Shown: one piece after another, positions 1 through 9,534 of the stretch | Layout of the letters: every line of letters starts with the position of its first letter | Position numbering within the stretch: position 1 is the first letter of the stretch | Assembly: GCA_002943765.1 (NCBI GenBank) | Contig: PQWQ01000022.1 | Coordinates: 496,001-560,000, forward strand | From: Psoroptes ovis | Lineage: Eukaryota > Arthropoda > Arachnida > Sarcoptiformes > Psoroptidae | Direction: 5' to 3' | Length of the DNA: 64,000 nt | Notes under the pieces: generated by a model | Databases searched by the model: none | Told to the model about the DNA's origin: nothing | The model's input: the letters and a program-made list of their open reading frames with translations, nothing else | Translations under genes and position numbers: made by a program

Positions 1-14
1 ATTTACGAATGCAG
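1..14 (+). CDS. possible end of penultimate exon of the GPCR gene (partial)
   Basis: The first 14 bases end in AATGCAG followed by GTAATTC, a good donor. Joined in phase to the terminal exon at 1943 they place Asn-Ala-Gly-Ile-Tyr exactly where class A receptors have NPxxY. The spacing fits, but the usual proline would be alanine. With only 14 bases visible this is a weak call; another exon could instead lie inside 15-1942. Confidence 0.25.
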
Positions 15-318
15 GTAATTCAATTACTTCTGCTGCATCATCATTGTCTTTTGTGAGGCCAAAATACTTAGATGCAAAGCTAAGAAATTTAATTTACATA
101 TTCACCAAGTTCTCTTGGTGATGTTTCAAATGGTGAAATTTCTCATTTAAATTTCACCATTTCTCGCTCATTTCTCAAACTATTCTATTTTTCTGAATAA
201 ATTAACTCTTTCGCTCCATAAATTCAATTCAATTATGAATTTGTTTCTTTTGAAAATAAAAATAAAAATAAAAATTTGGCTAAAAGTTTAATGTGGACGG
301 CGAAATCATTTGAAAGTA

Positions 319-403
319 TTAGGTTGTCCCATAAGTTCTTGCCGTTTTTCGAATGAAAAAAAAAATTTAAAAAACGACAAGAACTTATGGGACAACCTCT
401 AAT
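319..403 (+). mobile_element. mariner-type MITE, subfamily A
   Basis: Starts TTAGGTTGTCCCATAAG and ends CTTATGGGACAACCT with TA on both sides; the interior has TTTTTCGAATG and a run of A. The right end carries two extra bases (CCTCTAA). It folds into an almost perfect hairpin. Confidence 0.85.
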
Positions 404-702
404 AATTTGTATCAAAATATTGAAAATTTAATTTTCAATTTTAAATGTTCAATCAATTAATTTATTAATGAATTAATTTGCTTGATCAATTTTAGAAATT
501 CCTAGATCATTCCTTTAAACTTTTGATAGAATTACTTTTACTGTATTTATTTCAAAATGTATCGTTCATTGATTCTTGATAATGATGACAACTGATTGAA
601 ATTTGACCATTGGACGAGATATTTTCAACAAACAAAATTAAAAATTTCAGTGTTGATGTTGATGTCAATGTTTATTATGTTAAAGTTGAAAAAATTATGA
701 TT

Positions 703-858
703 TTAACCCTTAAAACTCGAGCGGTGAGCATAGCTCACCATGAGATGTAATACAGCAACTCGATAGGCGCCTCTCAGTCACTATTTTAACATAAGTGTGA
801 AAAATTGTCGAGCTGCTGGCTCGCTTGCGCTGTAAATGCCTCGAGTTCTAAGGGTTAA
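703..858 (+). mobile_element. TTAA-bounded element, copy 1 (piggyBac-like MITE)
   Basis: A 156-bp unit beginning TTAACCCTTAAAACTCGAG and ending CTCGAGTTCTAAGGGTTAA. The imperfect inverted ends and TTAA target are what non-autonomous piggyBac elements show. The same unit recurs at 14799-14955 (same orientation) and 15305-15461 (inverted). No coding capacity. The piggyBac assignment rests only on the ends. Confidence 0.7.
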
Positions 859-1314
859 TAGGTTTATACATTGAAAAAAAAATAATCGAAAAAATCATCG
901 ATTTCATCGATGATTAGTTTGTCACAAGGGTCATCAACAAATTACTTGCTCATAATTTTCCATAGCTTCATTTTTTTAAAATGAGTTTTTTCTCAAAATT
1001 TTGAGAGGTTAATCTTTGCGTATATATATATGTGTGTGTGCGTGTGTGATATATGACAAATTATTATTATTATTATTATTTTCAAGCCAAAGACGCATAT
1101 GTCACTTTTGTAACTTACGAGAAAAATTCAAATTCAAACTATTTTCTTGTCGTGGAGTCAAAATGTCAAAATTATTAAAAATAATTTTTTCCAGAAAACT
1201 TTTTTTTTGCCATCATCATTATTATTATTATTATTCGCTATGTTTGCCGAGAAAATTTCTCTGAACTTTTTATTATTTCATTTTATTTCATTTTCATGAA
1301 CACATCAAAAAATA

Positions 1315-1394
1315 TTAGATTGTCCGAAAAGTTTTTGCCGATTATATCGTAGAAAATAATTGAAAAATCTGCTAGAACTTTTCGGACAGCCTAA
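1315..1394 (+). mobile_element. mariner-type MITE, subfamily B
   Basis: 80 bp, TTAGATTGTCCGAAAAG to CTTTTCGGACAGCCTAA, flanked by TA. The interior contains TATCGTAGAAAATAATTG, the subfamily B mark. Confidence 0.85.
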
Positions 1395-1514
1395 TAGAAT
1401 ATAATTTTGGAAATTTATTTTTCAGAAAATTTCCACAAAAAATTTTTTTTTTCAATTCAAAATTGATCATATCCAGCATATAAATGTGATCATATTATTC
1501 GGTGGGGAGGGTGG

Positions 1515-1591
1515 GGGTTGTCCGAAAAGTTTTTGCCGATTTACTAATTGAAAAAACATTTGAAAATCGGCCAAAACTTTACGGACAACCA
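1515..1591 (+). mobile_element. mariner-type MITE, subfamily D
   Basis: GGTTGTCCGAAAAGTTTTTG to TTTACGGACAACC, with the interior ATTTACTAATTG. The left end has merged with a G-run, so the TA duplication is blurred. Its only close relative in the window is the copy at 9741, in opposite orientation. Confidence 0.75.
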
Positions 1592-1739
1592 AAATATTAT
1601 AACAATATTTTTTTGTTGTTACTGTGTTTCATAAATTCAATTATATGATCCAAAAAAAAAAAGACTTACACAGAAGAAATGAAGAAGAAAATATTCGGAA
1701 TTTATTTTATTTTTGTCATCAAAGAAATTGTCCAATATA

Positions 1740-1819
1740 TTAGATTGTCCCATAAGTTTTTGCCGATTTTTCAATGATTTTCTACGATATAACCGGCAAG
1801 AACTTATGGGACAACCTAA
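1740..1819 (-). mobile_element. mariner-type MITE, subfamily B
   Basis: 80 bp, TTAGATTGTCCCATAAG to CTTATGGGACAACCTAA. The B interior is in reverse orientation (ATTTTCTACGATATAACC). Confidence 0.85.
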
Positions 1820-1942
1820 TATTTCTTCCCAAAAAAAATATTCTCCCAAAATATTTTCCCGAACAAAATTTTTTCTCCAAAATTGAATTTAATAATATTT
1901 TCTGTTTTGTTCATTACATTTGTGTACATACACATAATATAG

Positions 1943-2214
1943 GCATCTATGGACTGTTTAGTCGCGATTTTCGTCGTGCATTCAAAAACATTATTTGCAG
2001 ATGTCGATTACGTGAAGAAACATCGGTTAGTTCATTAATACGACAAATACATATGCCAACATTTTTTGATGATATGCCTGAAGACAATTTAAATAATAAT
2101 AATAATCAAAATAATAAAATGACAAATACATCAAAAACAACAACAACAACAACGACAAAAACAGCACAAACAACGCCAACACCAACAACAACAACAATAA
2201 CCTCATCAAAATAA
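1943..2214 (+). CDS. terminal exon of a class A (biogenic-amine-like) GPCR
   Basis: The exon opens with Ile-Tyr-Gly-Leu-Phe followed by SRDFRRAFKNIICRC. This is the end of transmembrane helix 7, the amphipathic helix 8 and a cysteine cluster that is probably palmitoylated. Amine receptors of the adrenergic, octopamine and serotonin groups show this arrangement. After helix 8 comes a short charged tail and then an Asn/Thr-rich low-complexity tail ending in TAA at 2212-2214. The acceptor is AG at 1941-1942, entering with two bases of a split codon. The rest of the receptor lies upstream of the window, so the ligand cannot be named. A gypsy element is inserted 196 bp after the stop codon, in the 3' untranslated region or just beyond it. 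Confidence 0.7.
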
Positions 2215-2287
2215 TAATAATGTTATTTGATTTATGTATCATGATATAAATATGATTTCTCTACTTGGTGTGTGATATATTGTACAC

Positions 2288-2369
2288 TTGGGTCGTCCCG
2301 TAAGTTCTTGCCGGTTCTATCGTATGGAATTATTGAAAAAAATCGGCCAAAACATATGGGACAACCTAA
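2288..2369 (+). mobile_element. mariner-type MITE, subfamily B (diverged)
   Basis: TTGGGTCGTCCCGTAAG to ATATGGGACAACCTAA with the interior CTATCGTATGGAATTATTG. It lies between the GPCR stop codon and the gypsy 5' LTR. Confidence 0.8.
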
Positions 2370-2409
2370 TATATTATTATTGATGTTCAGAAATTATCAT
2401 TAAAATATA

Positions 2410-2844
2410 TGTAATAGAAATGGTAGTTATTGATCTAAAGAGATGTTATTTAACATCATTAATTTTTAAATCGTTAGCTTAATGATGATAATGTTTAGCT
2501 GATTACCATATTTGGCAAAAATTCCAATCTAATCACATTGGCTAAACATGCACATCATTATGATTTAAAGTATTCAAAACATCCTCGATTTAATTACCTT
2601 TCTATCACATTCCTTTCTCATAATGTATATATTTTCCGTCATTTTAATCAAAATTGTCAATTTTTCAATTATTATTCAGTCAGTCGTTATTTTCATCAAA
2701 TGTTGTCATTATCATTTTTTATCAATAAATAAAACTTTTACGAAAAAAAAAAAAAAAACTTGTTGTTGTGTCAAAAATTTATTTCGTGAAAAAAGAAGGT
2801 TAAATTCAACCAAAAATTGCGCTCACCACTACGTATATCTTATA
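2410..2844 (+). repeat. gypsy element 5' LTR
   Basis: Begins TGTAATAG and ends in CGTATATCTTATA. It contains a TATATA block near 2624, a TCAGTC initiator-like motif near 2677 and AATAAA near 2722 followed by an A-run. It is a direct repeat of 9097-9534. Confidence 0.93.
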
Positions 2845-2880
2845 AGCCAGCAAGATTGAACATTACAAAATATTAATAAG

Positions 2881-5800
2881 ATGAGTACCTCCGACGTTTT
2901 GATGAAGAATCTCCAGGAATTGGAGAAAGAGAAGCCAGTTATTAGGCGAATGATAACTGAAGTATTTAACCAAATTAACGAAAAAACGATTGATGCTTAC
3001 GATTTGGTAAAGAAAACATTGGAATTAGCGAAGAGAGTCGCAGACTATCGAGCCAAATTCAAAGCATCAGCAGATTATGGACGTGAACATGGACTTCCGT
3101 TTGATTCCGAAAAATATGAATTGATCAATACAGATTATCATCAGAAACTTGATAAAATATACGAAGTGGCCGACAAAACAAAGCAGGACATCAAAAAAAT
3201 AAATATATTTGAAATGACCATCCAAGACGACGCAACTAAAGCTAAAAATGAACCAAGTAAGTCAAATATAACTAATCAACAAGTTCAACAGGAAACAATC
3301 ACAATGACAACCGAAGCTGAACCAAAAACGATGCCTGAAAAATTTATTCTAAAAGAAATTGAAAAAATTAAACCATTTTCGGGGAAATTTTTAGATTTTC
3401 GGAAATTTTTCGAAAGTCTAACATCACTTTTAGACCTTAGCTGTTTACCCCCGCAACGAAAAATCGATATAATTGCTGAAAAATTAGATGGACCAAGTCG
3501 ACAACTTATAAATAGTATGGGCGATGAAGACGACTACGAGAAGGTCAAAACCATATTGCGTGAAAAATTTTATGATCCGTATGAAGTCGTATTAAATATA
3601 GCTCAACAGTTAAGAAGTCTTCCAAAGTTGACAAATAATTTTGATATAATGGGTATGGAACGAATACTGGAAGATATAAAGAAAACTGAAAAATTAATGA
3701 TAAAGGTTAATATTAATCCCGCTTACACGTATCAATTCAAAAGAATCATCTATCAAAAATTGACATATGAAATTATTAGTAAATTGGGTTGTGTTAGCGA
3801 AACCGATTTAAGTATCATTATCGAAGTATTGGAAAAAGAACATAAATTGGCTAGAAGTAGAAGGGAAGATCAGAATCTCTTTGATGATTTCCTGAATTGC
3901 AATCCAATTGTTAAAACAAGTCCACAGAGACAAAATACAAGGTCAACCTATTGTTATTTTTGTAATAATCCAACACATAAATCTATTGATTGCTACGCTA
4001 AAATACCGTTGAAAACCAAAAAAAATATAATTTGGGAAAAAAATTTATGCATCAGATGTTTAGAAAAAGGACATCGTATGAAAAACTGTAATTCAAAACG
4101 AATATGTCAAATTTGTAAAAGTGGTCATCATGAAATTCTATGCCAAACACCTCAGCAAGACAATCCAAGATGGACTAATCAATCTAATGTTAACAGAGGA
4201 AATTATCGATCGATTACGTCTCCACAAAGAAATATGATTGAATACCCACAACAAAGATCGAATACCCCAAGAACAAAAGTTAAAGAAAGTTATGTGTGCG
4301 AAACCATGAATACAAAAAGTAATGATATGAACATGTCCCATGTTCAACAAAATTCCGATACAAATGAACAAAAAGAAATGAAAGATACAAAACCCGATGA
4401 TTATGAAGTCCAGACAATGGAGGATGAGTTAATTGGTCTATCAAATCTAGAATCAAATATGCTCCACATGATGATGGCTCAGACGGAAACAACAGATATG
4501 GCTAAAAGAAAAGATTTGGAAGAACCAGTGGTAGTGAAAGCCCAAGTGAATGGTTTTGAACAAGAACTCATGATTGATAGCGGAGCAAACATCAGCTTCA
4601 TAACACCGATGTATGTCAAAAAACTGTTGCTAAAAGAGAAACCAACAAACGAAAATATATTCACTTTGGGAGCAAATGTTCATATAAAAGGCATATGTAC
4701 GACAACAGTAAAAATTGAAAATATTGAACATGAAGTTAAATTTTATGTTGTACCGCATAGAAAAGATATAATCGCTTTAGGCAGGGATGCAATGCGAAGT
4801 TTCGGAATAAGTATTACTCCAGAAGATGAAAACAAATGGAAAGTAAAAATTAATATTGGTCAGAGTAAAGAAAAGGACGTTGAAGACCACGATATAAGAA
4901 ATTTATTGAAAAGGTACAAAGATGTTTTTGCTAAAAATAAAGAAGATATTGGATGTATAAAAAATGAAATGGCACAAATTCATCTATCAAATGAAATACC
5001 GATTACATGCCGTCCTTACCCCTGTACAGCGATGGACCAGGAAATAATCGATAAAGAAATTGACCGGTTATTGAAAATGGATGTGATTGAACCATCAAAC
5101 TCACCATTCTGTTTTCCAATAGTACTGGTTGATAAGAAAGATGAAGAAAAAAAAACAAGATTATGTGTTGATTATAGAAAATTGAATGCCGTAACAATTG
5201 TAGAACATTATCCCATGCCGAAAATATCAGATATTGATGAACGGTTGATAAATTCGACGTATTTTACAACTTTAGATATTAGTCAAGGATACTATCATGT
5301 GATGATGGATCCAAATGATCGTGGTAAAACAGGATTTGTGACAAAATACGACCAGTATCAATGGAAAAGACTACCATTTGGATTAAAAAACGCTCCGATG
5401 ATTTTCCAAAGAATCATATGGTCATTAATAAAAAGAAATAATCTACACATGTACTGTCACAACTATATTGATGACATTATTATTTTCTCAAGAACAAAGA
5501 AGGAACATCTTACGCATTTGGATAATGTAATGAACGTTTTGCTGAAAGAAAATATAAAATTAAAATTGTCGAAATGTATCTTTGGTATGAAATCTATTAT
5601 ATTTTTGGGACATAAGATCTCTGAACATGGAATCGCTCCATGCAAATCAAATATTGAAGCAATAATAAAAGCAGAACCACCTAAAAATTTGAAAGATTTA
5701 AGGGGATTTCTTGGCAAAATCAATTATTACCATAAATTCATTCCGAATAGAGCGGAAACGACGTATTATCTAACGGAATTATTGAAGAAAAATCAGAAAT

Positions 5801-7209
5801 GGGAATGGACCGAAAATCAACAAAAAGAATTTGAAAATTTGAAAAATTTGCTTATCAAAGAACCTATTTTAAAATTGTTCAATCCTGAATTGGAAATTAA
5901 AATTTACACAGATGCAAGTTTAAAAGGTATTGGTGCAGTATTGAAACAAATTCATCCCAATGAACAAGAATATCCTGTCGCTTACTTTTCAAAAAAGTTG
6001 CTGCCATATCAACAAAGATATTCAGCATCTGAATTAGAATGCTTAGCAATTCTTGAAGCGGTAGAATATTGGCATTATTGGTTAGTTGGACAAAATTTCA
6101 CTATCGTTACTGATCACAAACCGTTGGAAAGCCTGAAAAAAATAAAAAAGCCGAAAACAAGGTTGTTCAATTGGGCTTTGCGGCTAAGCTCGTATCAATT
6201 TACTATTGTGTACAGAAAGGGCGCTGATAATCAAGAAGCCGATTACCTCTCACGCCATCCGATCCATGATTTAGAAGAGATGGCCAAAGCTCCGATGATC
6301 ATGTTTACAAATCTTTGGCAAGATACTGATAAAATTATTGCAATTCAAAAAAATTATAATCCGAAACAGTTGAATAAATGCTATGAAAAAAATGGAATTA
6401 TTTATCGAAAGAAAAAGAATTTTGAACAAATCTTCATCCCAAAAGAGGAAGCGGAAAACGAACTCAGACGAACTCATCACGAATTTGGCCATATAGGCTC
6501 AGTCCATTTATACGAGCATTATTCCAGAAGATATTACACCCCAGATATTATGAAGATCATTAAAAAAGTGGTGCAAAATTGTGAGGTGTGTAATATCACC
6601 AAGAAAAACTCTTATCGTTTTGGATTTATGGGTCAAATAGGACCAGCGAAATTACCATTCGAAATCATCCATATCGATACAATAGGAGGATTCCAAAGTT
6701 TTGGATCAAATAAACGATTTTTACATCTAGCAATCGATGCTTTTACAAGATTTATATGGATTATTTGTTCAAAGACGCAGACGGCAAAAGATATGATAAA
6801 TTTGGTCAAAAAAATTCAAAGCGTAACGAAACCAAGATTGATTATTGCTGACCAATATCCGGCAATAAAAGGAACCGAATTCAAAACGTACTTAAAGAGG
6901 AACAACATAGGTATTATGTTTATCCCGAGGGATCATCCTTCCAGTAATGGGATCGTCGAACGTGTAAACCAAACAATTTGCGATCGAATCCGTCATAAAA
7001 TATACGAAACATCTAAAGGAAAAAGGACGTTATCCTGGGCAACGCATGCTGCAAAAGCAGCTGAAGAATACAATAAAACCATTCATAGTGTCACAAAGTA
7101 TTCCCCATTATTTCTGTTGACAGGGTATGATGCTGAAAAAATATTAGGACCGGAAGAAGTAGTAGAAGCACGAAAAAATTGCTTTTCAAAATTCAAATTT
7201 AATGCATGA
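2881..7209 (+). CDS. gypsy Gag-Pol polyprotein
   Basis: A 1442-codon frame joins gag and pol without a stop. Gag has an N-terminal helical part and three zinc knuckles around residues 357-415 (CX2CX4HX4C type; the third is a shortened variant). The aspartic protease has the DSGAN active site near residue 565. Reverse transcriptase carries the YIDD box near residue 861, RNase H the TDAS motif near residue 1009, and integrase an HHCC zinc domain near 1198-1237. The catalytic D, D and E follow (HIDT, ADQY, NGIVE). The frame stops at 7207-7209, before the integrase C-terminal domain, which continues in the next frame from about 7180. The break lies next to an A6 run (7172-7177). A recent copy with such a break suggests a fresh indel, an assembly error or frameshifting; the sequence does not decide. 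Confidence 0.93.
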   Translation: MSTSDVLMKNLQELEKEKPVIRRMITEVFNQINEKTIDAYDLVKKTLELAKRVADYRAKFKASADYGREHGLPFDSEKYELINTDYHQKLDKIYEVADKTKQDIKKINIFEMTIQDDATKAKNEPSKSNITNQQVQQETITMTTEAEPKTMPEKFILKEIEKIKPFSGKFLDFRKFFESLTSLLDLSCLPPQRKIDIIAEKLDGPSRQLINSMGDEDDYEKVKTILREKFYDPYEVVLNIAQQLRSLPKLTNNFDIMGMERILEDIKKTEKLMIKVNINPAYTYQFKRIIYQKLTYEIISKLGCVSETDLSIIIEVLEKEHKLARSRREDQNLFDDFLNCNPIVKTSPQRQNTRSTYCYFCNNPTHKSIDCYAKIPLKTKKNIIWEKNLCIRCLEKGHRMKNCNSKRICQICKSGHHEILCQTPQQDNPRWTNQSNVNRGNYRSITSPQRNMIEYPQQRSNTPRTKVKESYVCETMNTKSNDMNMSHVQQNSDTNEQKEMKDTKPDDYEVQTMEDELIGLSNLESNMLHMMMAQTETTDMAKRKDLEEPVVVKAQVNGFEQELMIDSGANISFITPMYVKKLLLKEKPTNENIFTLGANVHIKGICTTTVKIENIEHEVKFYVVPHRKDIIALGRDAMRSFGISITPEDENKWKVKINIGQSKEKDVEDHDIRNLLKRYKDVFAKNKEDIGCIKNEMAQIHLSNEIPITCRPYPCTAMDQEIIDKEIDRLLKMDVIEPSNSPFCFPIVLVDKKDEEKKTRLCVDYRKLNAVTIVEHYPMPKISDIDERLINSTYFTTLDISQGYYHVMMDPNDRGKTGFVTKYDQYQWKRLPFGLKNAPMIFQRIIWSLIKRNNLHMYCHNYIDDIIIFSRTKKEHLTHLDNVMNVLLKENIKLKLSKCIFGMKSIIFLGHKISEHGIAPCKSNIEAIIKAEPPKNLKDLRGFLGKINYYHKFIPNRAETTYYLTELLKKNQKWEWTENQQKEFENLKNLLIKEPILKLFNPELEIKIYTDASLKGIGAVLKQIHPNEQEYPVAYFSKKLLPYQQRYSASELECLAILEAVEYWHYWLVGQNFTIVTDHKPLESLKKIKKPKTRLFNWALRLSSYQFTIVYRKGADNQEADYLSRHPIHDLEEMAKAPMIMFTNLWQDTDKIIAIQKNYNPKQLNKCYEKNGIIYRKKKNFEQIFIPKEEAENELRRTHHEFGHIGSVHLYEHYSRRYYTPDIMKIIKKVVQNCEVCNITKKNSYRFGFMGQIGPAKLPFEIIHIDTIGGFQSFGSNKRFLHLAIDAFTRFIWIICSKTQTAKDMINLVKKIQSVTKPRLIIADQYPAIKGTEFKTYLKRNNIGIMFIPRDHPSSNGIVERVNQTICDRIRHKIYETSKGKRTLSWATHAAKAAEEYNKTIHSVTKYSPLFLLTGYDAEKILGPEEVVEARKNCFSKFKFNA

Positions 7210-8020
7210 AAAAAATAAGAAAAAATATGATGAAACAAGAAAAGAATTACCATTGGAAATAATCGACGAAGTGTATGTCTCCAAAGGAAACGCTTTGAAC
7301 CGAAAAAAATTGGACGCAAGATTTGAAGGCCCGTTTCCAGTGGTCGATAAAGAAGGGAATACAATGCTGAAAATCCAGAAGAAGGGAAAATTAGAAAAAG
7401 TTCACATTTCCCAAGTCAAGCCAAAATTTCATCCGTTTAATATGGTGCTATTGACTTCACTAATGCTGATACACCTAGCTAATGGGAAATATGAACCCTC
7501 CGTCGCAGATCCTATTGTTTGGGAAAAAACCGATCATACTATCACAAAAGAATTAGTTAATACCTATTATTATATTCGTTTAGTAAATCCATGTAGTATC
7601 CTTAAAAGAACGGATAGACGTTTTGAATGTAACGCAAGATATGATTTCTGGATAATGGAAACAATAAATAAAAATTGCGATAAGATTAATATAACATATG
7701 ATGACTTTATGGAAGAAAACCGGCGAAGAAAAAGATTTGTTGGAAGTATTTTAAAAGGTACGAAATTCTTATTCGAAAATTACGATAAGGTATTACATAT
7801 TGGACAAACGATAGTTGGATTTGTAACTAATTGGTTTGAACGAAAGAAAATAAAGTCATTGAAAGAAACACAAAGAAAACAGCAAGAACAAATCAAGGTT
7901 TTAATGAACTCTCAAAAAGAAATATTGAAAGAAATGGTGGACAAGTTGGATAAGATGGGCGAAATACAAATGAACAACAGAAAAAACCATGGAAGATTTA
8001 ATAGATGGTCTACATTATGA
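7202..8020 (+). CDS. integrase C-terminus continuing into envelope N-terminal part
   Basis: This open frame first encodes the integrase C-terminal domain (DEVYV...LDARFEGPFPVV, about residues 20-60). It then runs without a stop into a hydrophobic signal-peptide-like segment beginning at Met 7442, so the envelope may start there. The envelope part has cysteines and an NIT glycosylation site, then a basic furin-type cleavage site RRRKR at about 7720-7735. A fusion-peptide-like stretch and a coiled-coil-like region follow, ending at 8018-8020. The same layout is known from envelope proteins of gypsy-type errantiviruses. The protein continues in a third frame, so this copy is interrupted. The second break also lies beside an A6 run (7981-7986). 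Confidence 0.8.
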   Translation: MHEKNKKKYDETRKELPLEIIDEVYVSKGNALNRKKLDARFEGPFPVVDKEGNTMLKIQKKGKLEKVHISQVKPKFHPFNMVLLTSLMLIHLANGKYEPSVADPIVWEKTDHTITKELVNTYYYIRLVNPCSILKRTDRRFECNARYDFWIMETINKNCDKINITYDDFMEENRRRKRFVGSILKGTKFLFENYDKVLHIGQTIVGFVTNWFERKKIKSLKETQRKQQEQIKVLMNSQKEILKEMVDKLDKMGEIQMNNRKNHGRFNRWSTL

Positions 8021-9017
8021 CCTTATGGTGGGATCACAAATGGTGACTATCAGTCAAAATCTGAAAAAATTCTTTAATGAATTGGCTCGTGGTATAATCC
8101 CAATAGAATTTGAATTATTGTTTCCCGGAATCGTTACCTCCGAAGATAAATATGAACAATGGGAATTCGTTGGATGTGATTTGTCATCACATTCCGATTT
8201 AATTTTGGAATTTATACAACCTCAACCGTATGACGAATTAATTGTATATGAAAGCCATCCCTTTACTTTATATAAACAACAAGAAGATAAATTTTGTATG
8301 TACGAATACAGTGGCCCACGATACATGCTGTATAATCTAGAAAAAGATTGCGTAAAAAGACTCCATTTACATCCTCATCATAAGAAACGTTCAGAAAGTT
8401 TTATTATAAATAAATCAACAAGCTGTCAAGAGGATGATGAAATCGAAAAATTATGGGTAAAGAAATTTTGTGAAACAAAATCAAAATTCAATCAAGAAGA
8501 ACTACAAATTCATTATAACAATAAATTTATTTTTGTATATTGTTACAAACAATTGATAACGATCGAAAACATAACAAGTGAATGCGAAAACAAAATTTAT
8601 AAAATCCCACAGAAGAAGGAGTTTATCGCTGGAAGTTTCCATCACAGACCATCAGTACGCAAAACGCTGGGAAATCATTCATTCCATTTGTATGAAAACG
8701 AATTGATTGGGAAAAACTTATACAGTGGAATTTATAATTATTCGATCCAAACGAAAAACATAGATCAATTACTAGCGGAAATGAATAATCTTGATGAACC
8801 TGAAGAAGATCGTTTTAATAAATGGTTGATGCTTATTCCAACAGGAGTCTGTTTATTGATTATTATCGCTGGTGTACTCATCGTAATATTGAGAAGGATA
8901 AAATTGACAAAGAAGAAGAGAAAAATATTAGAACGATCGCAAGAATTCATCGAGTTGGAAAATCAAGCTAGATCACAAGGATCAAATAGCCCAGAAGTAG
9001 ATGATACCGCTGTGTAA
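7989..9017 (+). CDS. envelope-like protein, C-terminal part with transmembrane anchor
   Basis: This frame carries the rest of the envelope ectodomain, with several cysteines and N-glycosylation sites. A single strong transmembrane segment (LMLIPTGVCLLIIIAGVLIV, encoded around 8827-8890) and a basic cytoplasmic tail follow. ATG 7989 is simply the first Met after the frame break and is probably not a real start. The natural start is more likely the signal peptide at 7442 in the previous frame, and a spliced transcript would be the usual way to express it. I cannot tell whether this copy makes a functional envelope. Confidence 0.75.
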   Translation: MEDLIDGLHYDLMVGSQMVTISQNLKKFFNELARGIIPIEFELLFPGIVTSEDKYEQWEFVGCDLSSHSDLILEFIQPQPYDELIVYESHPFTLYKQQEDKFCMYEYSGPRYMLYNLEKDCVKRLHLHPHHKKRSESFIINKSTSCQEDDEIEKLWVKKFCETKSKFNQEELQIHYNNKFIFVYCYKQLITIENITSECENKIYKIPQKKEFIAGSFHHRPSVRKTLGNHSFHLYENELIGKNLYSGIYNYSIQTKNIDQLLAEMNNLDEPEEDRFNKWLMLIPTGVCLLIIIAGVLIVILRRIKLTKKKRKILERSQEFIELENQARSQGSNSPEVDDTAV

Positions 9018-9086
9018 ACGAAATTGATGTCAATCCAAAATAAAGTTGCGCTTTTTCACCCCCCCCCCCGTATTGTTTTTTTTTTT

Positions 9087-9096
9087 AGAGGGGAGA
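9087..9096 (+). other. polypurine tract of the gypsy element
   Basis: AGAGGGGAGA sits directly against the first base of the 3' LTR and follows a T-run. This is the expected plus-strand primer and fixes the LTR start at TGTAAT. Confidence 0.85.
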
Positions 9097-9534
9097 TGTA
9101 ATAGAAATGGTAGTTATTGATCTAAAGAGATGTTATTTAACATCATTAATTTTTAAATCGTTAGCTTAATGATGATAATGTTTAGCTGATTACCATATTT
9201 GGCAAAAATTCCAATCTAATCACATTGGCTAAACATGCACATCATTATGATTTAAAGTATTCAAAACATCCTCGATTTAATTACCTTTCTATCACATTCC
9301 TTTCTCATAATGTATATATTTTCCGTCATTTTAATCAAAATTGTCAATTTTTCAATTATTATTCAGTCAGTCGTTATTTTCATCAAATGTTGTCATTATC
9401 ATTTTTTATCAATAAATAAAACTTTTACGAAAAAAAAAAAAAAAAAAAACTTGTTGTTGTGTCAAAAATTTATTTCGTGAAAAAAGAAGGTTAAATTCAA
9501 CCAAAAATTGCGCTCACCACTACGTATATCTTAT
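9097..9534 (+). repeat. gypsy element 3' LTR
   Basis: Direct repeat of 2410-2844. The A-run is 4 bp longer; no other clear difference was seen by eye. The boundary with flanking (TA)n sequence is uncertain by a few bases. Confidence 0.93.

Larger units (their letters stand above)
15..1942 (+). other. last intron of the GPCR gene (repeat-rich, no other gene seen)
   Basis: No coding exon is recognisable here. The stretch holds one TTAA-bounded element (703-858), four mariner-type MITEs (319-403, 1315-1394, 1515-1591, 1740-1819), short TG and ATT microsatellites near 1029-1080 and AT-rich filler. It ends in a polypyrimidine-poor but usable acceptor (ATAATATAG) at 1942. The open frames that cross the MITEs are produced by their terminal repeats, not by genes. 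Confidence 0.5.
2410..9534 (+). mobile_element. Ty3/gypsy LTR retrotransposon with envelope-like gene
   Basis: Two direct repeats (2410-2844 and 9097-9534) flank gag-pol and an envelope-like frame, about 7.1 kb in all. The pol order is protease, reverse transcriptase, RNase H, integrase, which defines the Ty3/gypsy group. An envelope with a basic cleavage site places it near the errantivirus-like elements of arthropods. The LTRs differ essentially only in the length of one A-run (4 bp), so the insertion is recent. The flanking duplication looks like TATA or ATATA, but its exact limits are ambiguous in AT-repeat sequence. The coding frame breaks twice, near 7172-7200 and 7981-8010. No canonical TGG-type primer binding site follows the 5' LTR. 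Confidence 0.93.
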
